NCBI GenBank assembly: GCA_037501455.1
Contig: CM074858.1
Span: 93,098,501-93,162,500 of the forward strand
DNA from: Lantana camara
Lineage: Eukaryota > Streptophyta > Magnoliopsida > Lamiales > Verbenaceae
Reading direction: 5' to 3'
Length of the DNA: 64,000 nt
Below are positions 32,070-43,744 of the stretch, piece after piece. A program made the translations under genes and the position numbers. Numbering within the stretch: position 1 is the first letter of the stretch; every line of letters starts with the position of its first letter. The notes under the pieces were generated by a model that was not told the DNA's origin, did no database searches, and saw nothing but the letters and a program-made list of their open reading frames with translations.

Positions 32070-32841
32070 TGATGAGGCTAAAATACGATCGTGAAACGTA
32101 AGTGACACGTGGCCACATCCCCACATCACAACATGGCGCATTAACAACACTTCAACCATCCCTCTCCATTGGGTATTCCCCTCGAGTAAATGATCGTCCC
32201 CAACTTCCCAAGGGGCCTTGGTCTTCCCGAGCGAAGGAATAAGACTTCAGATTCGGACATCGATCCACCCTCGGGAGTGCCCCCAAATTGGCCCTCGAGA
32301 GAAGCTCCCTGACATCACAGGGGTAAAGCTACACTCTTCATGATCATGCTTTTGGCCCAAGCGTCCCCTCGGACCAAGTGAGCCTATAATGCCCCTATCC
32401 AAACCCTAGCATGCCTAGCCCTCGGTAACAACCTTAAAAGGCTCTATGACACACAGTATATGCCCGCACACCTGCCACCGTTGCCGCCACCAACCTTTTC
32501 ACAGGCTTTTGCAGGAGATCCCTTTTAGAGACTCCACATTAAGCCACATGTCTAGGGCAACATCAATACAGGACCACACGTTGGCAATTACCAAAAGGGT
32601 CTTGACCCTCAACTATAAATACCCAGAGATCATCACTATTTGAGCCTGACTTGAGCGTCGGAGAGCCAAACTGGGTATCACCCCCCATTCCCCCAAGTTG
32701 GCCTTCTGACCTTGTTGTGTTTGTTCCTAGCAGGTTGAACCCACCGTCACCGACGACCTTCGCCTGAGCTCTCAACCCTTGTTTCCCCACAATATAAATT
32801 TTAAAGTGTTGGAGTTTGACAACTCAGATCAGACCCCATAA
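32070..32841 (+). repeat. Solo LTR related to the Tat LTRs
   Basis: It begins TGATGAGGCTAAAATACG (A: TGATGGGCCAAAATACG). It has a TATA box (TATAAATACC) at 32614, a downstream block GAGCGTCGGAGAGCCAAACTG close to the sense strand of element B's LTR, and ends near CAGACCCCATAA. AAAAT flanks it at 32065-32069 and 32842-32846, a possible but low-complexity target duplication. No primer site follows, so it is a solo LTR of a third Tat subfamily. Confidence 0.75.
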
Positions 32842-32846
32842 AAAAT

Positions 32847-33930
32847 CTTGTTTCATCGACATATTAATGCAACAATCCAAAATTTAAAAGAAGTTAATAA
32901 AGAAATTAGATTAATTGGTTGAATTATATTTTAAGTGTCGTATTTATAGAGTTCTTAGGTCTTGTACTTTAACCGTAATCCCTAATTTGATATTCTTCCA
33001 AAGTAGTTTATCTCTTATGAGTTACGGTATCTCCTTATTTCCTAGCATTCCTAAGACTCTATGAGCTCATCTCTTGACGAGCTAGCCACTATTCCTCCAG
33101 CGATCAAGAGTTGTTATTGGGCCGAAAGATTTGACCCAATAGGTTGAGCCCCAACAATATACATATTATGTCTATAAAAAAGTTATTAAGAAATTAAAGC
33201 ATGCGAGCTAGCTCACGAGTCACGGCCAGTTCAAAATACTTTTAACTTGACTTCTGACTTGAAAACTTTTCAGGATCAATTCGAGTTCAATTCTTTATTA
33301 ACTCGACTCATCAGGCTTGGGAACAAGCTCTGTTTGTTAACATCTTCGTACATGCATGTCATATATATCCAGACGAAGCCAAGATTTATTGGGGAAGAAT
33401 AAAATTGAGTGCCGAGGGAATTCTCCACATTATTCCATGCTTGGGTACAGCTAATAATTTTTTTTTTTTTTTTGTGCATGGATACAGCTAATAATTGATA
33501 TACTATTATGTTGAGAAGATTTTATATTTGTATTGTTATCTATGGAATATATATATAAATTATTTATCAAGTGGACAAGGAATCAATCTCATAGGCCATT
33601 ACCTCCATATTGCATGTTTCTATCAACTTGCTCGCTGGAAATCAATCATTAATCAGAAACTATACAGCTGAAAAAGAAAAAGGAAATTAAGATAACGATT
33701 TGGCGATTTGAATCCATAATAACTTCTATACACTTATAAAAACGATATGGACAATTTGGCCCCATTGAAGACCTAGTGCAAAATGTTCTCACTTTCCAGC
33801 TATCACGCCACTAGCTAAACCTCATTGTAATCAATTTCCTAAAAATACCCTCAAAGGAAAAGTTAAAAAAAAAAAAAAAAAGACACTATTAATCTATGAC
33901 ACAATTGATATCTAGTATGCTAATAATTTG
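32847..33930. other. Host-type intergenic DNA downstream of the ATL gene
   Basis: AT-rich, with no coding domain seen. It holds a poly-T tract with flanking direct repeats (33446-33496) and an A tract near 33865-33882. It lies 3' of the ATL gene and should contain its 3' UTR and polyadenylation signals, which I cannot place with confidence. Confidence 0.5.
33446..33496. repeat. 14-bp direct repeats flanking a poly-T tract
   Basis: TACAGCTAATAATT occurs at 33446-33459 and at 33483-33496. Between them are poly-T (overall T run 33458-33473) and a few other bases. This is the pattern of a target-site duplication around a severely truncated LINE or SINE insertion in minus orientation, reduced to its poly-A tail. 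Confidence 0.5.
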
Positions 33931-33934
33931 GTAG

Positions 33935-34639
33935 CTAAATTTCATGATTTCTGATCATACATTCTGGTTGCAGAGGTTCAATCCTTATGACCACCACTTC
34001 CTGAGGTTGAGGCTGCTGCGGCTGAGCTGATGGTGCTGTGGCGGCCGTCCGGGCAGATGTGCTACCGACTATTTTATTGCACGTTTCTATGAGGCAGTTC
34101 CTGCAGGTAGGGCATGATGAGTGTGTACTCAACCACTTATCAATGCATCGGATGTGGAACCCATGGTGACACTTAGGTAAAACCCGAACTCGTTCACCGG
34201 GGGCAAAATCAGAAAGACAAATTGCGCACTCAGTAGCCAATCCCGGCAGTTTAAGATCGCCCGTGTAGCTGATTGTGGGAAATGTCTTAAGGGCTTTTTT
34301 CTTGATCCCTATGTTGGCTGCATGGACCGATGGACTGTTGCCAGAGGAACCGGTTGCTGCGAAGATTGAGCATCTTAGGGCACATCTTATGATGGAGTTT
34401 AGACCAAGCGAGCAAATTAGGGCACATAGTAGGACTGATAGCACCATGACAACATTTGCATCAAAAGTGTTGCCATCCCTTGGTTGTAATTGTGATTGTG
34501 ATGAATCATTTGAAGGGGGTGGGGATGGTAACAAAGGGTTGTGGAATAACAATTTTCTCGAATGGATGGCATTCTTGAAGATTAGTTCTTGAATTGTGGA
34601 AGTTGTTGAGAATGAGGAAATGGAAGTGGTTTGAGCCAT
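33935..34639 (-). CDS. ATL-family RING-H2 finger protein (probable E3 ubiquitin ligase)
   Basis: A single-exon, 234-residue ORF and the only clear host gene in the window. After a Ser/Thr-rich N-terminus, residues about 61-85 ([20 protein letters not shown]) form a transmembrane segment, followed by [14 protein letters not shown]-like stretch (FPTISY...[12 protein letters not shown]) leads to the RING-H2 finger: C138, C141, C157, H159, H162, C165, C176, C179, with P155 and W169 as in ATL proteins. The tail is Ala/Gln/Pro-rich. ATL proteins are plant membrane-anchored E3 ligases that recruit an E2 through the RING. The arrangement, including [11 protein letters not shown] after the membrane segment, is closest to the ATL8/ATL72-80 type. 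Its substrate cannot be inferred. All zinc ligands are present, so it is probably functional. The start is supported by the TATA box about 85 bases upstream. Membrane topology and subfamily are inferred. Confidence 0.93.
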   Translation of the reverse strand: MAQTTSISSFSTTSTIQELIFKNAIHSRKLLFHNPLLPSPPPSNDSSQSQLQPRDGNTFDANVVMVLSVLLCALICSLGLNSIIRCALRCSIFAATGSSGNSPSVHAANIGIKKKALKTFPTISYTGDLKLPGLATECAICLSDFAPGERVRVLPKCHHGFHIRCIDKWLSTHSSCPTCRNCLIETCNKIVGSTSARTAATAPSAQPQQPQPQEVVVIRIEPLQPECMIRNHEI

Positions 34640-34720
34640 TTTGTGGCTTGATTATTTTGTTGTGTTTTGGAATTGTAATGAAGATGTTATCCTTTTGGAG
34701 GTGGTTGGAGAATAGGGGGA

Positions 34721-34730
34721 TTTTATAGAG
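34721..34730 (-). promoter_or_regulatory. TATA box of the ATL gene
   Basis: Read on the minus strand, CTCTATAAAA lies about 82-91 bases upstream of the ATG at 34639, which would give a 5' UTR of roughly 50-60 bases. Confidence 0.7.
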
Positions 34731-34739
34731 GGAAAAAGC

Positions 34740-36820
34740 CTGCTAAAGTGGGGGATTTCAACTTTTTGGGGCGATCAACAATATATATTAATAGTTTGTC
34801 CTAGAGATCAATATCTTGTGTTTTTGAGAATATTCTCAAGATTCTGGCGATCTTATGTTTTGCCTTTTTCTTTAATTTAGTCATTTAGATGAGGTATATA
34901 TAAAATTGCACAAAAATCTTATATAGCTATTCATTGTACATATTTTGACAATAAGTATACTAAATAAAAGTAGTAAATCTGGTGGTTAGTTTTCTTGCTC
35001 GTTGAGATAAATACAATTCAATAAATGAATTAGTCGTTATAATTGATGGTGAATGCAATAATTTAAAAAAAAAATAAAAAATAATTATTGAAAATTAAAG
35101 TATCTTAGATAACTTAATTAGCACGTTACTTTGGACTACGACTGCCCAAACTTAATCAGAAATCTCAATTCCTCGGAACTGGATTAGTCGAGTGCGGGGA
35201 CAATAATTAGTGATGTTCGCGTGATGCTTGCTCAGACCCCGAATGTCTCTCTCTTTTGTTCATAAAGAAGGCAATCACTTGATGCACAGTGTAGTTAGAC
35301 TTGTGCTTAATTTTAGTGATGGAGACTGTAAGCTCCCTGATTCAATGTCGAGACGTATCACAGAGGATTTAGAAATCGTCTAATCTTTCCATTTTCTTCT
35401 AAAAAAAAGAATCTTATATAACCCAGGATAATTTTAAAAATAAGGGTAATTGTACTACTACTTTCTAATACAATTAATTGTATTTCTTGCCTTTAGGACT
35501 TTTTCTTGACTTATGGAATGTAATTAAATCAATGCTCCATCAATATGATGAAACCAAAATAAAAAACAAACGATCAAAAAAATACAATTCTCTTTCTTGT
35601 AAGCCTCATCATATATATAACAAATTATAATTAATATTAAGATTTTTTATACTTTTGAAAACCTTAATCTTAACGGGCGGAAATGCATATCGAGGCATTT
35701 TAAACCTATTATTGATCTCCATTCTGCACTATGATATCTTTTTTAGTTTAATGGGTTGTCCGATCAAACTGGGTCCGACCCACTATAATAGTTGCCAATT
35801 GAACATTAATCATATCCTCAACAAATGCTATTTGGGTCCCATATTCTTGAAAAATGGCAATGAAGTTTCGTCATTTTGATAATGTGGTAAAATAATTAGG
35901 GAATATATCATTTTTAGTATCAAATTCGTCCAAGTCCACTTTTGATCCCAAACTTTAGGCCTTCGAATCTTTGATTTTAAGTCTGTATTTCATTTTCTAT
36001 TTCATTCCTAAACACATATTAAATGTATTAATAGATGATTAATAAATAATTGTAATATGAAAAAGATTTAAAAGATTTTTCTCCTAATTTCGTTTGTCTA
36101 TTAGTACACTTGACGTGTGTATGTGAGTGAAATAGAAGATAAAACACAAATTTAGAACATAGAGATCTCAACCGCAAACTTTACGAGTTTCATCCATGTT
36201 CGATCCCATTATTATTTTTAAATTTCTTCATTTGTGGTCTATCTTTATAAAGATATTTGTAGGGGTGATCACTTTTATTTACCCTTTAAATACAAATATT
36301 ATTGTCGAATTTTGGTTCTAAGATATGGGGTTAGTCCAGCTTTAATCTATAATCTATAGCATACAAATTTTAATTATATTTGTTTTTGTAGGTACTTTTG
36401 AGCCCTATAACTTCGTCTTGATTTATGTAATGTCTTCGTAAAGGGTAGAATAAATTTAATCAAGACTAATTAGGTTAGAGTTCGAAATCGAAGCCAAGGG
36501 ACTAAAACATAGTATCCCTCAAAGATGTATGCTTGTACTATTAAAAAGCTTATCAAAATGAAGTTTTATTTCGTATCAAATATCAAAATAAACCGATAGT
36601 TCAAGAAAAAATTACAATGTTTCAATGTTAGTCGCCCTAGGGCTAAATTAGATCTCATAATGTGAACTTGTAGCAGCTTGAAAATATACCTATACTTATA
36701 TGACGATATTCCCAATAATAATAGAAAATAGATTCCTTGCTACAGTTAAATCTATGATGCACGGACGCACACCACGAAATAGATATGTCGATATGGATTT
36801 TTTAAAAAAATTCACATGGA
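34740..36820. other. AT-rich host intergenic DNA upstream of the ATL gene
   Basis: No ORF with a recognisable domain, no tRNA-like structure and no terminal repeats were found. The proximal few hundred bases (34740-35100) are the likely ATL promoter region. The rest is AT-rich with scattered A and T tracts. It ends at the edge of Tat element B. Confidence 0.5.
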
Positions 36821-36825
36821 ACGTG

Positions 36826-37706
36826 TGATGGGTCTGAATATAGGAGATCAGATCTCAATCACTTTCAATTTTTTTGATGTGGGGAAACGGAATGGTACTC
36901 GCCGGAAAAGCTGAGGGTTCAACCTGCTAGGATAAACACCAAGAACAAACAGTCAAAAAGCCAAGTGGGGGGAACTTGGGGTGATGCCCAGTTTGGCTCT
37001 CCGACGCTCAAATCAGATGATGATCTGAAAGAGATGAAACTAAGAAGTAAGTGCAGAGTTCCAGTGGGGAAGGATTGCTTACAGTGGAAGGGATGAAGTC
37101 CCTTATTTATAGTTGAGGGTCAGGGACCCCTTAACAATTTGCACCTTGTGGTCCTGCCCTAATGTTGCCCTAACATGTGGCGCAGTGAGGGAAACCTAGG
37201 AGGAATCTCCTGCAAAAGCTGGCGAAAAGGTGGTGAGGGCAACAGTGACAGGTGCGCGGGTGCGTACTATGTGTCAAAGAGCCGTTTTGGGTTGGTAACG
37301 AGGGCTGGGCGCAAGCTCGTGATTACCATAAGCCTTGTAGGCTCGCAGATCCAAGGATGGACCTGGGCCAAGGCTATACGATGAGGGGAGCTTTGCTCCT
37401 TTGTTCGCGTGTATGCGGAAGCTCATCCAAGGGGAATGAGTGCTCGAGAAACAATTCCTTGGGGAATTGGGACATGCTTGGAAGTAGGGAGGACGCTCGT
37501 CGAAGAACGGTTATGAGGGCCACGTGTCTCGCGAAAGGGAGGCCATGTGTCCATACATGGACCAGGCGCGATCTTTGTTCTTACCTTCTGGCAAGCGAGG
37601 GCAGGTGTCGCTCGGGGGCGGCTTGCTTGGGGATCAAGAGGCCACGCGTCTAATGTTGGTGGTGCCACGTGTCCAAACATGGGCCCTGCGTGATATGGTC
37701 CCATCA
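36826..37706 (-). repeat. 3' LTR of element B
   Basis: 881 bp. On the minus strand it has TATAAATAAG at 37112-37103. It shares the block CTGAGGGTTCAACC...CTAGGA with the other copy and differs from it at several percent of positions (five differences in the first 60 bases). Confidence 0.9.
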
Positions 37707-37721
37707 TTTTACCCCCCAATT
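37707..37721 (-). other. Polypurine tract of element B
   Basis: On the minus strand AATTGGGGGGTAAAA directly precedes the 3' LTR, matching AATTTGGGGGGCAAA of element A. Confidence 0.8.
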
Positions 37722-38022
37722 CTGTAGTCCTTAGTAGTAAGGGCTGTAGAATTCAAATTTCTTCAAATATCGAGGGTGACGCTCGTGTAGAGAGCTTGCG
37801 TATTGCAAAATCTTCTTCTGACAAGAATTAAATGAAGTCCTTTCAATGGGCCGCTCGAAAAGTCCCGCATTTAATGCTGATGGGCGAGTGGGTGCGACTT
37901 TACAGGAAACGGTGCGTGAACCTAGGGATATGGGTGATGGTTCCCAATAGTGGGCGGTTACCTAGATGGAAAATGATTGCTCTTTGAATTTAATATCCTA
38001 AAACCGCATTGATTCCCCTCCC

Positions 38023-38030
38023 TATAAATA
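38023..38030 (+). promoter_or_regulatory. TATA box of the antisense gene, element B
   Basis: TATAAATA is followed by GGGGATTC and a CTT-repeat pyrimidine tract (38049-38076), typical of plant 5' leaders. The ATG is 263 bases further (38293). AAAGGTAATTTC near 38174 is a candidate 5'-UTR intron donor, matched by TTTAGGTAACTTTC in element A. Confidence 0.65.
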
Positions 38031-38292
38031 GGGGATTCAGAATCAACATCTTCTTCTTCTTCTTCTTCTTCTTCTTTACACATCCCTTACTCCAAAGTAT
38101 TTGAATTCCATCAAACTCCCAGAGCAATTTGCAAAGAGCTTCCAAAATCAGCCTCAAGCTTTTAAAAACTCAAAGGTAATTTCTTCACATTTTAACATTC
38201 TGACTTGCTAACCATAGTATTGTTAGGATCAAACCTCCCGAAACTTCATTTGCCCCCCATAATCTTCAAATCCTCCTCACCTCTAAAGAACC

Positions 38293-41193
38293 ATGTCTAA
38301 TCAACACGTTGAGGAACTTGTCCCTGAACTGGAGGATAATGGAAGCTAAAACTCCTCCCCACATGATCATACTCCTCATCATGAAACTGCGGATGAAGAT
38401 TTAGATGCGACGGTGTCTGTTATGGGGGAGAGAGATCCCGGAGGTGTTGAACACCTCTTTGAGGAGATGGATCTGGTGATGGAGGCGGAGAGGCAAGGGG
38501 TTACGTTGTCGTTGACGGAGAGTGCCACACATCCCCACCGCCATACGGTGCCTATGGCTATTTCTGCCCCTATTCCTGAAGATGAGGGTGCTAGGCCCTC
38601 GGATGACCCTCCTACCAAGCACAGAAAGAAGACAAAGAAATCAAAGAAATTCACCGAGGGCGAGGGCGAGGGAATGCAATCGACTGAGAGAACACGAGAT
38701 GAGACTCTCAGTACCCTAACCCTAGGGGATCTGGTTTCGATGAGGGCTCCAAGGTACTGGGACGAGCGCTACACGTACAGAATCCCAGAGCCTCACGAGA
38801 GAGCTAACAATCCCCTTCCAGGGCAAATGGCAGTTTACCTAGATGCTGTAACATTTGGGGTGTTAAGGTTCCCCATTTCTGTCCCCATTGCAAGTATCCT
38901 CAACCTCTTGAACCTGAGTCCTTCCCAGATAGTCCCCAACGACATAGCTTTGATTACCTCTTTTGTTATCTTGATGAAGTGTACCAGGAACGAGCCATCC
39001 ATCCACAATTTTAATAGTCTCTTCCAAGTGGTCCGCTCCCCACGCTTGTCTTCTCAAGCGGGTTTTTACTATGTTCAGGCCAAATCTAACTTGCGGCTGA
39101 TAAATGCGCCCTCGACATCGTATGGGATTAATTGGAAGGATAAATTCTTCTTCGTGAGGGCCCCTGAGGGCGAAGACTTTGGTGTGCCTCGAGAGTGGGT
39201 AGATCATGGGGATAGGCCTCTGGTGAGATCACGCTTAGATCCCTCGTTCCCCATATCCTGGGCCCAAGAACTAGCAGCTGCTCTAAGGAGCGCACGGTGG
39301 CTCATAAAAGCCAAGGAACTGATAGATGATGAGGAAGTTCTATTCCTCTGTGGGCTCATAAATGACCCTGAAATAGTCAAAAATCCACCCGCACAAAGTT
39401 TGGAGAGAGACGGTTAGATTCTTAGGGAACTAAATTTAGATTGGATTGCTAACTTCATTCTCATACTTTGGGGATCTCTGTAAGGAAGATTTGACCCTTG
39501 TCTTTCTATTTTCAGGTACCAATATTCTGATGGTGAGAAGAGGAAACATGAGAAATTCTGCAAACCTGATCAACGCTCGCAATCCCCAACAACAGCAACA
39601 GCAACAATAGCCCCAGAACCAGCAAAGGCAAGGCCAAGGCCGAGGAGCCGGTTGAGGTGATGGCCGTGGGAGCCATCAAGGGTCGAGTTCCAGCTCGACT
39701 GGACATGGCCGAGGGGATAATCGTGCGGCCACCCCAGAAACCCGCATTGTCCCAAGGTAGGGGGACAATGCTAACCAAATGGGCGGAGACCGGCTCCAAC
39801 AACCACACAGGCTAACCAACAGATGTCAGGCTCGAGCGTGGTAATAAGAGAAAACCAAGAGGACGACATTCAACCCTCGAAGAAGAGAAAAAAGATGCCC
39901 GACACCATCCCAATCGTGGGAAAGGGTAAGAAGGTGGTCGAGGGCGACCACGGCGATGGTGTTAGTTCCTCCTCCGAGGAGGACCAGTTATGGAACTTTG
40001 AGCGGGCTGGGGATAGGCACTTCGTTCGAGCTTCTGGAAAAGGCCCCACTTTGCTGAGCAACCATGAATTCGCTCGGAACATAACCTATGAGCTCTATGA
40101 GAGATTCCAATTTTCAGGGGACCACAGGAAGCTATACGCCCAGAGCGCGGAGCAAGTGGCTCAAGATCTTGTGCACGCGGTTATCTCCATAAGATCCTTT
40201 ATCCTTCTCTTCTTCTTTCAAGTGTTTCCTTTTTACTTCTGAAAAATGCTAAATATTGGGAATTTTGCAGCAAGTTTCCGCAAGGGTCAGGAACCTTCAG
40301 CGCCACTCGATCGTATACTCCGAGTGTAAGGCTAAGTACAAGAAGATGGTGCGCTTAAACGACCACGCTCAAATCTAAGAGAGTTGGATGTGGAGAGGGC
40401 CAAGTTTCTATCCCTCGAGACCGAACATAACAAGCTGAAGGGGGATTTCAAGAAGTCTGAGGAGTCTCGAAGGAAACATCGATCGGAGGCGACTACCCTT
40501 TCGGAGAACTATAAGAAGCTGATGGCAAAGACAAACAAGTGGATTTGCAAGTTCAACGAGGCCAAAAAAGAGTACATCGATACCACCAGGAAGGCTTGCA
40601 AGGAGGAGTTCCAGCTGTCGCTCCCCGAGCGCCTTGAGAGGGCTAACAAGGAGGCCATTATCAAGTTCTATCATTCCAAAGCCGTTGGCTTTGCTGCCTC
40701 CTTGCATTGTTATGATGAGGCTCAGAACGACTTCAATTTGACCATTGAGCAAATGATCCACCTGGGTTTAGTAAAGGCTTCTTCGCGAGGGCGTACTGAT
40801 ATGGGGCTGAGATTCGATGAGCGTTGCGTGGTGCCCAAGGAGGGCGGAGACGACACTGAGGCCAACTTGAACGAGCCGAAGTATAACTACTTGGTTGAAC
40901 TCCTACAAGATGAATTTATGGCGGCTCGCCAATCTAAGGAAAGGTCTCGCGTTGAACTAACAACCGAGGGGGCTAACGATACCGCACTTACCCCTGTGGG
41001 TCCTCCTGAACACGTACCTCAAGCGCTAACTGTTGAAAACACTCCTGCTCCTGCTCCTGCTCCTGCGGCCGAGCCTGCTGTTCTTGTGAATACTCCTGAT
41101 CCCATCGCTCAAACTTCTCAAGCCTCAGAGCCACTTCCCCAAGCCCAAAATGAGGTGGTCGATTTAGAGGACGACCCTGCTTCAAATGCCTAA
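38293..41193 (+). pseudogene. Antisense three-exon gene of element B
   Basis: It is transcribed opposite to B's pol. Exon 1 (38293-39412) opens MSNQHVEELVPE, has a TAA at 38347-38349, then an open 334-residue stretch with VLRFPISVPIASILNLLNL, NDIALITSFVILM and NWKDKFFFVR. Intron 1 (39413-39515) is GT-AG and joins in the same phase as in element A. Exon 2 (39516-40188) has a polyglutamine stretch with a TAG, then the conserved KKRKKMPDTIPIVGKGKK and acidic SSSEED. Intron 2 (40189-40270) has acceptor TTTTGCAG, but the donor reads ATAAGA where A has GTAAGT. Exon 3 (40271-41193) is a coiled coil with one stop near 40376 and ends in a Pro/Ala-rich acidic tail. The family is known as a Tat-associated extra ORF; its function is unknown. 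Confidence 0.8.
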
Positions 41194-42480
41194 GTTGTTT
41201 CCTTTATGAATGCAATCTCCTATTTCCAACTGGTAGTTTTTCTTTGTTTTTAAATCAACTTTCAAGGGCCAAAGTGCTCCCTAAGTATTGTAATCTCGAG
41301 CGCTGGCTCTTTTATCCTCAATGAATGAATATTTTCCTTTTTGCTGCAATGTTTTGTCTTCCGTGTGTTTTACTTGTGCGCTTGTTTTATCATATTCTTG
41401 TTACTAAGAACTGAGTAAAAAAGCTAAGTAAGTATGACACACAAAATTTGTAAATTTAGGCTAAGTCTTTTGACAGCCCGAGGGCCCCATTTTGAGGGCA
41501 CCCTGACTAAGACTTGTAAAAAAGTTTGTATACAAATGTAAGATGCAAGGGATAGTTTTCGCGAGGGTCCCTGATTGATTTGAAAATTTCTCCAAACCCT
41601 TGTAAACGCAAGGGTCCGTTTTGAGGGTGCCCTGGTCAAGGCTTGTGAAAGACTTTTTCGTTCTCCTTTCTGCACAAGTATTGGATGCGGGGGGTGCCTT
41701 CAAGAGGATCTTTAGTCGCTTAAGGATTTTCGATAAGTCATTGTCGATGCGAGGGTCTAGACTTGTGAAAACTTGTCTAAAAGTTTTCCAACCAAGTGTT
41801 TGAGCACGAGGGTTTCTTGCCATAAGGGTCACTCCGAGGGTGCCTTAGTCAAGACTCGTGAAAACTTGCCTAGAAGTTTTCCGCCCAGGTATTTGTTCAC
41901 GAGGGGGTCCTTCACGAGGGACCCCTGGCCACTAAGAAATCTTGCCAAGTCCTGGTGGACGCGAGGGTCATGCTTCGAGGGTGCCCTGGCCAAGACTTGG
42001 GAAAACTTGTCTAAAAGTTTTCCACCCGCGTCTGGACACGAGGGGTTCAATTCAAGAGTGGCCTGAGGTCGCCACAAGCTTCTATACGTATGTGTTTGTT
42101 AGGAGATTTTCCTAAGTGTTGGAGGATTCGAGTGTAAGCCGGAGTTGTGTTTTCGAACGCCAACCAGATGCGAGGTACGGTTGGACTCGTTCTTCGCCTT
42201 GGGGTTATCTTTAGAGCTCATCCAATTTTGCGATGAGAGTGAACCTCTTGGCGGGACTCCGGCGCTTGCTAAACATATCTTACCCTTGACAGCGAGGGGA
42301 TTCGCGCGCCTTAGACCTGTGTGGCTATTGCCAAGGTTTCCAGGGGGAATCGTTTACCATACTTTAGAATCATAAAAGATCTTCTTTTGAAGTGAAATTA
42401 TTCCAATATAATGCGCTCGTAAACAAGGATTACATAGTACTCATAAGTTTTTACAAAACTTTTGCAAAATTTAAACATAA
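41194..42480. repeat. Degenerate tandem-repeat spacer of element B
   Basis: Between the antisense gene and integrase. At about 41470-42070 degenerate units roughly 90-130 bases apart repeat GCGAGGGTC, GAGGGTGCCCTGG(T/C)CAAG, CTTGTGAAAACTTG and AAAGTTTTCC. The flanks are not repetitive. This position corresponds to the variable 3' region where Tat elements are known to carry tandem repeats. Confidence 0.75.
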
Positions 42481-42485
42481 AACCG

Positions 42486-43740
42486 TCGAAGGTTACATGC
42501 ATTCCACGGTCACGGTAGACGCTCTCCCTGGAGTGTCTCGAGCGTGTAAGTATTGTTTGCTCTGACTTGTATAACCTTGAATGGACCTTCCCAATTGGGA
42601 TCCAATTTACCCACGTGCTTAGATACTTCCACTTTTTTCAAGACTAAGTCTCCCATTTGGAACGTTCTTTCCTTGACACGCTTGTTGTATTGCCGAGCCA
42701 CGGACGCTTTGTAATCATGAATACGTGCCAAGACTTTGTCTCTTTTTCCCTCCAAAAGATCCAGTTCGAACGTTCTACTTTCCTCATTGGCCCCCGGCTC
42801 GAAATATGCCACTCAAACGGATTCTTGTGTAATTTCTGCAGGTATCATTGCTTCTGAGCCATAGACAAGTGAGTAAGGGGTTTCCCCAGTGGCCGTTTGT
42901 GTGGTGGTGTGGTAAGCTCATAAAGCCCCTTGTAACTCCTCAGCCCATTCACCCTTCTTGCTCTCAAACATAGTTTTCAAGTGTTGCAAAATGATCCTGT
43001 TGGTGACTTCAGCTTGACCATTAGCTTGGGGGTGACCCATGGAAGTGAAGCGTTGCTCAATGCCTAATTCCGAGCACCACTCCGGGGTATCTGCTGCTAT
43101 GAATTGGGATCCGTTATCCGAAATGAGTACTCTCAGAATGGCATACCTGCAAATGATGTTCTTCCATATGAAGTCCCTTACCACCCTGAAGGTGATTTTT
43201 ACGACGGCCTCGGCCTCGACCTATTTTGTGAAGTAATCGAAGGCTAGGATGACAAACTTTCTCTATCCGACCGCCATGGGCAAGGGGCCCACGATGTCAA
43301 TACCCCACTGATCAAAGCGTCAAGAGATGTCTATAGGGACCATTTGGGCAGCTGGCAGTTGGGGAACATTAGAGTGAAACTGGCATTTAGGACACTTCTT
43401 GGAAAATACAATGGCATCTTGGAAGACCGTGGGCCAATAGAACCCACTTCTCAGGATTTTTTTGGCAAGAATACGCCCTCCAGAATGATTTCCGCAACTC
43501 CCTCCGTGGATGTGTTCGAGGGTCTCCTTGGCTTGTGAAGGCCTTAAACATCTCATAGGTGGGCCTTGAAAGGACTTCTTGAAGAGTCTCCCCTCGGAAT
43601 CCAAAGAAAAACGAGAGGTCTTGTTCCGGATTTTCCGTGCCTCCACTTTGTCAGTAGGACAAATGCCATCCTTGAGAAACTTGACGATGTCATCGAGCCA
43701 ACAGGGCTCGGTGGGATCAATCATGGCTATTGCTCTGGTA
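42486..43740 (-). pseudogene. Integrase of element B
   Basis: Counterpart of 24700-25959. The HHCC region (HGGSCGNHSGGRILAKK, KKCPKCQFHSN) is at 43500-43370, WGIDIVGP near 43300, ISDNGSQF near 43120, and NGQAEVTNR with the catalytic Glu near 43010. The C-terminal domain GKLDPNWEGPFKVI is near 42600. Breaks near 43320, 43190, 42915 and 42810 split it into four open pieces, and the final residues after GERLP are out of frame. Confidence 0.85.
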
Positions 43741-43744
43741 GAAT

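Noticed and set aside
32065..32846. AAAAT as proven target duplication of the Tat-related solo LTR
   Set aside because: The repeat is low complexity in AT-rich DNA and the right LTR end is degenerate, so it is only reported as possible.
34740..36820. tRNA, small RNA or further host genes upstream of the ATL gene
   Set aside because: Short ORFs such as 35655-35879 have no domain, and I saw no tRNA cloverleaf or box motifs. Left unassigned.
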